Positions 52,651 through 62,462 of a stretch of 64,000 nucleotides of DNA are shown here, in pieces. The translations under genes and the position numbers were made by a program. Source of the DNA: Hypomyces perniciosus (lineage: Eukaryota > Ascomycota > Sordariomycetes > Hypocreales > Hypocreaceae); NCBI GenBank assembly GCA_008477525.1, contig SPDT01000002.1, positions 3,038,001-3,102,000 on the forward strand, written 5' to 3'. The notes under the pieces are model-generated. The model saw nothing but the letters and a program-made list of their open reading frames with translations. It was not told the origin of the DNA and ran no database searches. Numbering within the stretch: the stretch's first letter is position 1; every line of letters begins with the position of its first letter.

Positions 52651-55599
52651 ATGAAGCTGCACAATTCGTACCAGGTGTATAAACAAGACACCCAACGCTT
52701 GTTATACTGGATGGTCAGAGCCTCAAATGCTGTCATCAAGTCATTGGCAGCTTCGGGCAATGACCCTGCCTTGGAGCTCAATGCCACCGGCCAGGTTCCA
52801 GTATCGGGCCTTATTCCCATGTCTGAGCTCATTGCCAAGAATCTCGACAAAGTCCCATCTGCCATTTACAAGTTGTTTCGATCGGTAATCAAGCTGCGGT
52901 CCGAGCACTACGCACAATTCCAGCAACTTGCGTCCTTGAACCCAGATGAGGACCTACAGAAGAGCAATGCCTCCCACAAGTTCTTCATTGATACTCTCAC
53001 CAAAGCCTTTGAGATTCTGGGTGGTGAGGCCTGGTCGTCGGCACAGAAGACCGGCAACACAGAGCCTGACAGAGCCGACGAGGACGTGGATCATGTCATT
53101 TTCAGTAACAAGTTTTCTGCTCTGAACTTGGGCACAGATGTAGAGAATGAGGAGGATGCTGAGGACTCTGATGAAGAGTCTGACCAGGACTCGAAGCCTA
53201 CCCAGGCTGCCCAGAAGCGCCAGAAACGAGCTCCCAAAGGCAAAGGAAAGAAAGGAAAAGGAAAGAAGGCGAAGTCAAAGCGCAAGCCGGTGCCTAAGAA
53301 GGAGCAAACCATTGATGACGTGCCGTTGGAGAGTTATCGCATTATCGAGGACGACACTGGTATTATTACCGAGTACCTCATGGCTACGTATGCATTGGCC
53401 AAGGAGTGGATTGGTCTTCGAAACTTTCTCCAGTCAATATGGCGCGAAGTCGCATACGATAATCTCAACAGCTCTGTGGCTGGTGTTCTCGCCAACATCG
53501 CCGTTGCAATGATCAAACAATCCGAAGCCACCATCTTTGTTGACTTCCCAGGCCACGACTCCTACGAGACTGTCATGAAGACTCTCACCCGTGGCGACCC
53601 TGATAAGATCCAGGGAAATTTCCAAATCGCTCGCTATATCGTGACGCCGGGTTCCGCCTCCGAGCTCGAGCGAACTGCAATGGATGTGAAGGAACAATTT
53701 TTGATACACACGTATCAACACCTTGTTGACTTCGCGGAGGACTTCCAAAAGTCTCGCAGTGGTAAGCCTACGAAGCGCATGCTTGCTGAAATTGGTAACT
53801 GGGATCCCAAATTCAACCTCCAGAAAGCCACCAAGGAGGAGAGACTAAAATGGAGACGGTCGTATACCATAAATTGGCTGTATGACCTGGTCAATGTATT
53901 CTCCTCAATCGTCGTTCAAAGAAATACAATGAAGGGCGAAAAGCACCTCTATGAGAGGGTTGACTGGTCCCCTAGCGGCCCATGGGCTGAACATCGTCGG
54001 CTCTTTGGCCTGAATGAATTTGCGGGAGAGGTCACGACACTCGCAATGCAAAAACCAGGCACCGATATCCGCCGCAAAATACAGCCGCATCTCGTGTTCC
54101 AGCTTCAATGCATCATCGACTCACTGACCATTTCTCGCGGATGGTCCATAAGCGGACTCAGGGGCCACGTCCTGAGAGAGCCGGCACCGGGGTTTCGGCC
54201 ACGACGTGATGTGGATATGTTCTTGGACCGAGAGTGCAAGAGAGTTGGTTCCGGATACCTACAAGGCGTGTACGTCCTTAAACAACTATATCAAAAATAC
54301 GAGATCAAGAGTGGGAAGTTCGAATTTCACAAGGATACTTTCATGCTGCTGGAGATGATATCCGATGATTTTAGGGACTGGCTTGGGGAGAGCAAGTACA
54401 TGTACGGCCTGACGAATATTCCCCCCTCCCGGTTCTCAAACACAAGTGCCAATGGCTTATGGGAGTATTCCCCTTACCTTTGCGGTGTCGGATTGATGGA
54501 AGCTCTTGAAATAGCCTATCGTTACAGCATGAAAATGTGGGAGAGGATGCGGGAACCCATGTTGATCGTTCACCTGCACAACATGCTTGTGAAAAGAGGC
54601 CACCTCTCTCGACCAATCGGATTGTATGGTTCTTTAGAAGAGCTATTTCAGACTTCTTTTTTTGGCAAACAAGTTCCCACCAGCGACTTCGTCACCGCTT
54701 TCACAAAGCGCACCAAGGAGAGTCACTCTTACAATAGCAAACTTCGAGCAGAAATTCGGTCTGCTTCAAGGGCTGCTGATATCCATGGCCTTATGGATGT
54801 GAAAACAAACGTCTTCTTTAAGCAGAAGTCCAATCTTCTGTTGTATCGGGAGGCGAACTGGGACCCAGATCGCATTCCTGAAAGCGAAATTGAGCCGTGG
54901 TCGCTTCTGGGGATGCTCCGTCTCAGTCAGGTGAAATTCGTTTACAACCCAGCAACTGACGACTGGGGACTAGAAAAAACAGATCTGGTCAAGAGGGCAC
55001 TCGCATCAGGCGTCCCAGAAGAAGATATATTGGAGATGACTGCAAATTTGAAGATGTCAAAACATCTTACGATGCCAGTGATGCCCAATCTCGAAGGCTA
55101 TCGCCCAGCGCCGGTGTCTGACTTGGATGGACTCAACAAGCCATCCAGAAGAGCGAAGGCTGCTCGCAATGAGGATGATGATGACGACGACGTATCGGGA
55201 AGCACCATGCTAGGATTCCTCAAGACGGATATCCTCAACGACGTTGCCGGTGTCAGACCCATCTCAAGTCTCAACTTTGTGTGGGTGACGGCACGTATGA
55301 TGATGATCTTCCAGGATATGGAAGAGCAGCTTGCGCGCCGTAGAAATGCCTCTTACATGACTGTGTACGAAGACCCGGATTTCCCTTTTGACAAGAGGAT
55401 TGGCATTACGATCCAGGGTTTGATAGGCGAGGATGAAGAATGTATGAAGATCATGGCGGAAGTATTTGTGAAGCATAGAGGTGGATTTATGCACCATATC
55501 TACTGGGAGGATTTGGACACAGAGCTTGAAAGGCTAAAGAAGTCAGTCGCCCAAGGGCCTGATGCCGAGGATCTAGAGGCAGGGTGCTGTGTCATGTAG
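52651..55599 (+). CDS. large DUF6604-domain protein
   Basis: A single exon of 982 residues from the ATG at 52651. The N-terminus LHNSYQVYKQDTQRLLYWMV matches the start of the fungal DUF6604 domain, which covers roughly the first 300 residues. The domain is interrupted by an acidic stretch (EDAEDSDEESDQD) and a strongly basic Lys/Arg/Gly tract (KGKGKKGKGKKAKSKRK, about 245-265) that could act as a nuclear signal. The remainder (for example NWLYDLVNVFSSIVVQRNT, PEEDILEMTANLKM) has no domain known to me, and the end CCVM resembles a CaaX-like tetrapeptide. Function unknown; only 14 nt separate its stop from the stop of the enoyl-CoA hydratase gene. Confidence 0.85.
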   Translation: MKLHNSYQVYKQDTQRLLYWMVRASNAVIKSLAASGNDPALELNATGQVPVSGLIPMSELIAKNLDKVPSAIYKLFRSVIKLRSEHYAQFQQLASLNPDEDLQKSNASHKFFIDTLTKAFEILGGEAWSSAQKTGNTEPDRADEDVDHVIFSNKFSALNLGTDVENEEDAEDSDEESDQDSKPTQAAQKRQKRAPKGKGKKGKGKKAKSKRKPVPKKEQTIDDVPLESYRIIEDDTGIITEYLMATYALAKEWIGLRNFLQSIWREVAYDNLNSSVAGVLANIAVAMIKQSEATIFVDFPGHDSYETVMKTLTRGDPDKIQGNFQIARYIVTPGSASELERTAMDVKEQFLIHTYQHLVDFAEDFQKSRSGKPTKRMLAEIGNWDPKFNLQKATKEERLKWRRSYTINWLYDLVNVFSSIVVQRNTMKGEKHLYERVDWSPSGPWAEHRRLFGLNEFAGEVTTLAMQKPGTDIRRKIQPHLVFQLQCIIDSLTISRGWSISGLRGHVLREPAPGFRPRRDVDMFLDRECKRVGSGYLQGVYVLKQLYQKYEIKSGKFEFHKDTFMLLEMISDDFRDWLGESKYMYGLTNIPPSRFSNTSANGLWEYSPYLCGVGLMEALEIAYRYSMKMWERMREPMLIVHLHNMLVKRGHLSRPIGLYGSLEELFQTSFFGKQVPTSDFVTAFTKRTKESHSYNSKLRAEIRSASRAADIHGLMDVKTNVFFKQKSNLLLYREANWDPDRIPESEIEPWSLLGMLRLSQVKFVYNPATDDWGLEKTDLVKRALASGVPEEDILEMTANLKMSKHLTMPVMPNLEGYRPAPVSDLDGLNKPSRRAKAARNEDDDDDDVSGSTMLGFLKTDILNDVAGVRPISSLNFVWVTARMMMIFQDMEEQLARRRNASYMTVYEDPDFPFDKRIGITIQGLIGEDEECMKIMAEVFVKHRGGFMHHIYWEDLDTELERLKKSVAQGPDAEDLEAGCCVM

Positions 55600-55613
55600 G
55601 GAGAATCAGCCCA

Positions 55614-56481
55614 TTACAGCTTGCTATCTTTCCATCTCGGTTCCCGTTTCTCCGCAAAGGCTTTTAGGCCTTCGTCTACATTTTCAACCTCTGACAGGCG
55701 TCTGAACCAGTCTTCCAGAAAGACATTTGTCGCACCTACTACTCCCAACGAATCCCATCCAAGCTCCAAGCCCTGCCTTACAATGATGACAGCGTCAGGA
55801 CTGTTGCCCGCAATCATCTTGGCATATTCTAAAGCCTTGTCAACAACATCGCTCCCATCCCTAACAACAAAGTTACAGATGCCATAACTCTCGAACTCCT
55901 CAGCTGTTGCAGCACGTCCCGTCAAGGCAAACTCCGCTGCCCGTTGTCGGCCAATTATTCTTGTTAGCTGAGGAAGGCTTCCTCCCATTGGCGCTATGCC
56001 AAGCTCAACTTCTGGGAGAGCGAATGTGGCCGTTTGTGCAGCGACCACCAAGTCGCAATTGAGGACAATCTCGCAGCCTCCTCCATACGCAGGACCATTG
56101 ACGGCCGCGATGATGGGTTTCTTCCCACTTCGCCAGGATATCCCCCCGAATCCATTCTCAGGACACTTGTATGGGATGCCTTTCTGGTTATTGGACATCC
56201 ATTCTGGTTTCTCGTTGGTTACATGTATTTGGTAATGGTGAGGGAGTGAAAAGCAAGTGTTACACACCTTTGATGTCGCTCCCTACACATAATGTTTTGC
56301 CCACGCCGCTGATGATGGCGACTCGAAGACTCGGCTCCTCGTCAAACCAGCGGAACACCAAATCGAGCTCCAAGTTGGCCTCCACTGATAAGCAGTTGAG
56401 TTGTTTGGGTCTGTTGATCAACACCAGCATAACGCCGGGATGTGGAAAAGATATTTGACAATGTTTTACTTCTGGGGGCAT
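55614..56481 (-). CDS. peroxisomal enoyl-CoA hydratase/isomerase
   Basis: Two exons, 56481-56268 and 56203-55614, give 267 residues. Crotonase fold motifs: LVLINRPKQLNCLSVEANLE, SGVGKTLCVGSDIKEW (oxyanion strand 1), NGPAYGGGCEIVLNCDLVVA (oxyanion loop and first catalytic Glu) and FALPEVELGIAPMGGSLPQL (second catalytic Glu). Both Glu residues of the hydratase pair are kept, so hydration of 2-trans-enoyl-CoA is likely. The protein ends in Ser-Lys-Leu, a canonical PTS1, pointing to peroxisomal beta-oxidation or branched-chain catabolism. Other crotonase-family reactions are possible. Confidence 0.92.
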
Positions 56482-58079
56482 ATTTGACAAAGACCCGAGT
56501 GAGGATGTGGTTGTATTTTCACATGCGGGTAGTCACCCACGCTCATATTTATGATAGTACTACGAATTAGTATGAGGAAAGTTGAAGAAAATGCGCAGCT
56601 GCAATCTCAACTGCCGAAGTTCCATGTGTCATCAGAATAAGAAAGCACAAATGCAACCTCGCTTCCGATCCATGGGGATCCAGACCACACAACTGCCGTC
56701 ACCGTCTCTCTGTATTCTCTGCGATAAGACTCGTACGACATTGTCTTCATCCACGTGAGACTGCCCTATGACGCAGGGAGACGGGGGTATCTATGTAGGT
56801 TGTCAAAGCAGAGAAAGTTTGTGTGACGCAGCATGGGCATGAGAGGGATAGCTGGGACTGGACATACACTTGCTGAGTGATAAATTATAGTTTCTCACGC
56901 CGTTATTGGTCATACGATAGATCCTGCACTTCAATCGAGATGCAATTGGCACTCTAGATCTCTCCTAACACCCAAATTCTGTTCATCTCAAATTACTGTG
57001 GTGCTCGGTCCATGAGTCCCAGTCGAGCTGAATATTGTCTCAGACAGATGAGAGATGGCTCGGAAGAGACACCACGCTGATGCGGGTCTAAAATGGTTGA
57101 AATCGGGGAACGGCCGATCCTGGGACTTCGGTCTCTCGCTACGTATGTTAGTTGAGTGATACTAGTAGTATAAAGAGTTTCTCTGTGGGACAATGAGGAT
57201 ATTTATACTAGGCTGTACGTGTACGAGAGGGGCGAAATGAGAATCTGGGCCGTGTACTAATGAGAAAGAAGGGGACAAGTATAACGGAAATGCAATTCAT
57301 GGGAAGATCGGACTGGGTATGAAAGAATAGTGAGAGAAGTGTACTCCGTAGTGATGAGATAATGGCTTGGACTGAATGAGAGACAAGTGGGCTAGTGGCG
57401 CATTTTCAACAAGCATCGTCACTATCTCTTCCTGATCTTCTCTGTGTATTATCCATGTCACAACCCAGGCCCGATGCCATATGGGCTGTATTTTTCAGTG
57501 ACGAGTATATGCGAAAACCTGTGCTGCGACTTGCTTTGGGGTCTTCTGTCAAGGGAGACAAAATATCTCATAATTTTGATGATGCCCTAAAGCCATTAAT
57601 CTCCATCGTGCTCTTGCTCATTACAGGCAAAATAGTAGCACACTTTTGGATGGTGTCGCAGTGATCGGGGGTTAATCTGAGTGGCGCAAACTCTCGATCA
57701 ATTAGCTCTCTTCATTCTGATGACTTGCAAGCTTCCGAGAAGATTAGCCCAGGCGCTTAAGTAGTCCTCATGACAGCCCCTTCTGGCGCATGCCCTGGAC
57801 TTTATTACAAAGATCTCAGGTCACTAGGGTTGATGAAAAGTAACAGGCCAAAAGTGCGAGTCTGAAGGGGCTTGTAAGCGGGGCACCCAAAAAGGAGACC
57901 TCAAAACAGATAAATATATCTTAACATGTGGTGGGCATCGAGTAGTATCAGGGGCTTTTACAGTTGTATGTGGAATTGTAAACACTAACTGAAAGAGAGC
58001 TATCCATAGCAATGAGAACGATATATAAAAATAATAGTAATATATAGCAGCTAGAGTTATCTATGCTTCTTATTCTGAG

Positions 58080-58148
58080 TATAAAAACCATCCGTTGACC
58101 AGCTGAGGGTTCAGCCGAGGCTGAGCAAGCAGTCCACTTGTGATTACC
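58080..58148 (+). repeat. copy A of a diverged ~69-nt direct repeat
   Basis: Begins TATAAAAACCAT and ends GATTACC. By eye about three quarters identical to 58941-59008, with many C/T and G/A differences. Confidence 0.6.
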
Positions 58149-58940
58149 GAGATGTCCAGCCTGTGAATTAAAACTACAAAGTATTTAGTACATAACAGTG
58201 TATGGAAAGCGAGGCTAGGCCGCAATCTTGCAGGAAGGAGTCGAAAAGTGTAGGCCGACTTCTTTGGAGCGTGGAGCATGCGAGCAAGCTCTCGAATTAC
58301 AACTTCCAAAGTAAGTAGTGGCCCATGGATATTACCGAGTCGCCAAAGCCTTCTTCTTGCACATAGCAATAAGACCCCAGGGCAAGACTTGCCAGGCCCC
58401 CATGGTAGCGAGGCGAGGGCGTCTCGGAAGAGACAGCATCAAACCTTCTTGGACTGTAACAAAAACCACCTACTCCCAGGATTGCAGGTAGGTATTAGAA
58501 AAAAACAACATAGCAGCACTAGATAGGTAAAGTCAAGCCCAAAACAAGTGGCACTGGGGCGAAAGGGGGAGTTTAGAGGGAAGGGGTAGAACTGCATCCG
58601 ACCACTTGGCTTTCATGTGTCGAGATCGACCATCCCCATCATCGAAAGGACTCTTCAGGCTTTCCATTGAAACTGTCCTCCTGGGCATTACAGACGGGAG
58701 CCATATCGTTGGCTAAATAACAAGTCCTGTCTGCTGTCCTGTCTGCTGTCCAAGTAACTGTGGCGTTGCCGCACCTGATACTAAATGAAGCCCTGGAGAA
58801 GGTTGCAGCAAAGACAAAGCTTGATAGATACAAGTTTAATGTCAATAACAATCTTATTTAATGCTTCTTGTGAAGCTAGCAGGAAGAGTGGATCAAAATA
58901 GATGATCTCATTGAAAAGAAGAGATCTAGCTAACTTGACG

Positions 58941-59008
58941 TATAAAACCCATTTGTTGTCCTGCTGGGAGTCAGCCAAGATTAAGCAAGTAGTTCGCTCG
59001 GAGTTACC
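58941..59008 (+). repeat. copy B of the diverged direct repeat
   Basis: Begins TATAAAACCCAT and ends AGTTACC. It is the more A/T-rich copy. The two may be remnants of one transposable element. Confidence 0.6.
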
Positions 59009-59479
59009 AAGGGATTTGTTCAAACCATCATCTTTGGGGCTCTAAACCCCTCAGAATTGCATTCTACCTCAGTACGATGACCATATATCGTCCAGCCAGT
59101 GATGAGACCGACGGCCCTGAAGAGGCATTCGTTGTTAGAGATCTGAGGCGTTGACTTGGGAGTACTTAATTTTCCATCTCCTAATCCTATGTCTAGCCCT
59201 ACCGCCACCTCTGTTATATGATCAGCTGTTTTATGTCTTCAACATTCTGCCCCCGATCCACTATGCCATTTGTTGTCACATTATCCTCCATTTCAAGACC
59301 ATGCTTCATTGTCCTTCCCATTTATACATAAGAGGAGATAGCGGATGGTGAAGAATTGTGGATGGATGTAATGGGGAATACGAGCAATATCACACACATG
59401 CATATTCGTCCATTTCGAGAGCGCCGACTGTATTGAACAAAACCTGTCTGTCTATCTCACGCTGTATGCAAATGGGAGA

Positions 59480-62086
59480 TCACAGGCCGCCCTTGGCCTT
59501 CAAATCCTCGTGTGCCTTCTTTTGCTTCTCCCATGCTTTCTTGAGCGACTTGAGCTGACTCTTCGGCACGTCGCTACCGTCCTTCATCTTGGTCGGGAGA
59601 CCCTGCTCATCCCAAGCGCTGTAACGCTCATCGTTCTTGTACATCTCCTCAGGAGGCACCTTGGCCTTTTCCCTAGCCTCTTGATCCGCCTTCTCTCTCG
59701 CCAACCTGGCCTCTTCCTTCTTCATTGCCTTTTCAGCCTCTCGCGCAGCCTTTTCCTCGCGAGCGGCGATGAGTTCCGCAGCAGGGATAAACTTGATAAG
59801 CGATGGCTGGTTATCAGGCCGGTCATCTAGATAGACACCCAAGTTGGTAAGATCCTGGTCACGGATGCGGTCCGTGATCGCCAAAATGGCCTTTTTGGTC
59901 TGTGGTTCCTGGGAAGAGACCGTGCGACGGAGTTCGTCACGGATTTGGGATACAACCCTCAGATAAGGCAGTGAAAGCTTCTCAATATCTCGAGAACCTC
60001 CTTGAGCAAGGGTCTCAAACTCTGGCGTGGGATCCTTAGACAGAAGGGCGGAAATGGCGTCGTTGGAAAGAGATAGGCTAGCCACGTCTGACTTGGCCTT
60101 CTCTAGTGCCGCAGCACAGGGTTGCACAGCTGTCTTGGGGTCTGCGTCTTCGGAGATCACGGATGCCCAGCCTAAACCATCATACGGTGGCTTAGCATTG
60201 GGGTCCAAACCAAATATGCCGACGAGCCTGGTAATCCACCTCGCGATGGCCTCTACCTCTGCGAGGTTGGTGTCTTTGTTGTCTTTCAGATAGCTGTTAG
60301 TTGTATTAACCAACTTCAGAATGACGAGCATTGCTTGAGGGGTATTAATAGAATTTGTGAGCGCTGCTTCCACGTCCTTCTTGGCTTGTTCAAGCTCAGC
60401 AAGCAGGCCTGTGGCAGAATTGTCCGCACTGATGTCGAGTGACTGGACACCGCTCTCGATGCCAGCCTCTGCCAACCAGGATTTGGTATTTGTGAAGAAG
60501 TTCTACATCGGCGTTAGCTGAAGCTTGGGTAGAGAACAGTTCATATGATTTGTACGTACGCTAATAGTGGACTCCCAGTTATCGGCTTGTGCTCTCATAT
60601 CTGGGGAGATTTCGACTCCATCATTCCACTTGCCCATCAGGAATACAACTCGCATGCTTCTCGGCGTGTAAGTGGTGGCTAGGGCATCCTGAATTGTCTG
60701 GAAGTTCTTGAGAGACTTGGACATCTTGGATCCTGAGATTGAGAGATGTCCCATGTGGAGGAAGTATTTCACCCAAGTATGCTCGCCTCTGCCGTGCTCG
60801 CAAAAGTATGCCTCGCTCTGCGCCAACTCGTTGTCGTGATGAGGGAAGGCAAGGTCAATACCACCAGAGTGAATATCCATCTGGGACCCCAGGATGTCAG
60901 ATGCCATCACTGAGCACTCGATGTGCCAACCTGGCCTACCATCACCCCACTTGCTGGGCCAGAATGGTTCCCCAGCTTTGGATTTCTTCCACAGGGCAAA
61001 GTCGCCAGCGCCTTTCTTGCCCCCAAGGTTCTTGGAGAGCGATCCCTCACCCTCTTCTTGCAAAGCCTTGTCGTTTTTGCTATCTGGTCGCAGTCGTGCG
61101 TAGGTGTTACCGGCCTGTTCAAAAGCGGCAATGTCGAAGTAAACGGAGCCTTCAGACTCATATGCGAATCCCTTTTCCACAATCTTCTCCACAAATTTGA
61201 CGATCTGAGGGACGTATTCGGTAACTCTGGTGATGTGGTCTGGCCGCAGAACATTCAAGGCATCCATGTCGGCCATGAAGAGATCCTCCATGCTCTTTGT
61301 GAGGTCCGTGAACATGGTTTGGTCTCGGGTATCAATGGTTTCCTTGTACAGAGAATCGAGGTAGGGGAGGAAGATTTCGTCGGTGCCGGGGAATACAGAA
61401 GCATTCTTGATGGCATCTGCCGCAGAATCCATGTTGCTGATATGCATCTTGACCTTGGCCTCAGCGTCACTGGGCTTTCCTTCCCCTGAAATGGTGCCTC
61501 CAGCCAGAACTCGACCGTAAGCGGCGTCTCTCCGAGCAGTATAGTTCGTCTCGTCTAATTCGGTACCGGTTTCCAAAAGCAACGGCAAACTGCTTGCCGC
61601 GTAGGCTTTGAAGGCGTCACGCGCCAACTTTGTGAGCTCATCTTTGGAATATGACTTATTCTTCTCGAGTTCGAGCAATCTCTGTCTGCGAGCTTTGATG
61701 ATGATCTGCCATGGCGGTGAATGGAGCTCCTCCAGATTCAGATACAACACATATCATACCTTGTCGTCAACATCCGTGATATTCATGACAAAGTTGACCT
61801 TGAAACCAAAGTAGTGCATGAAAATGCGTCGGATGATATCAGTCGAGACATAGTTCCGCGCATGTCCCAGATGACTCTTATCGTAGACGGTCGGTCCGCA
61901 GGCATACCAAGACACCTCCCCAGGCTTGATTGGAACAAATGGCACCGGCACACCGGGCTTGAGCGTGCTTTGGAGCTTCAAAGACTCCATAACGGCTGAC
62001 GAGTATCTTCGATAGACGGGACTCTTCGCGATGATGAAATGGGAGATTCGAGACCGAGACCGGGGGAGGGCGCGAACGATGTTCAT
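59480..62086 (-). CDS. cysteinyl-tRNA synthetase
   Basis: Three exons, 62086-61760, 61705-60560 and 60502-59480, give 831 residues. Class Ia signatures: HLGHARNYV (HIGH), [16 protein letters not shown], the zinc/Cys-recognition segment [33 protein letters not shown], and KMSKS in [12 protein letters not shown]. The C-terminal part holds an anticodon-binding region and a Lys/Glu-rich helix ([20 protein letters not shown]) ending in the eukaryotic [16 protein letters not shown] tail. The first ~32 residues ([20 protein letters not shown]...) are basic and amphipathic, like a mitochondrial presequence. The second Met, in VMESLKLQ, could start a cytosolic form, so one gene may serve both compartments. 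Confidence 0.95.
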
Positions 62087-62462
62087 TCAGAGCATCTGTA
62101 AGCTGAGGGGAAGAAGGGGAGAAAGGGGAGAAAGGGGAGAAAGGGGAGAGAGGACTGTTCCGTCAATATAAAAAGCATGGAGAAGGACACGATGACTCCC
62201 AAACATGTTTTGGCTGCCCCTCCTTCGATTTGACCAGCACGTCAGCCTCGCTAGGGCCCTTGGAAATGCTGGTGCCCCTCACTATAGCTGAACCAGAGGC
62301 GGGGCTTACAGGCGGTTCCACAGCGGGAGAGGTCCCCAAACTGGCGACAGGCCAGGCGGGAAAGTTTTTTTTTGTAACCCTCCAAAGCCAGCCTCAAGCA
62401 GTCTCTCGATTCCTCCAAGATCAACCAGAACAGAGGGCATTGAACCGCCCGCAACGTGAGTC
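62087..62462. promoter_or_regulatory. divergent promoter of CysRS and TRM61 genes
   Basis: A 376-nt spacer between two translation-related genes. A purine-rich tandem repeat of GGGGAGAAA (9 nt, about four copies) spans 62116-62151 close to the CysRS start. A frame open at 62230-62613 overlaps TRM61 in another phase and is not considered a gene. Confidence 0.65.

Larger units (their letters stand above)
56482..59479. other. intergenic, ~3 kb
   Basis: No supported gene. TACTCCGTA at 57342-57350. Contains the diverged repeat pair listed separately and a short tandem duplication around 58725-58750 (CTGTCTGCTGTC). Open frames are short and overlap on opposite strands. Confidence 0.45.

Noticed and set aside
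57395..57664. 89-codon open frame with hydrophobic C-terminus
   Set aside because: Isolated, no homologous motif, no supporting exons.
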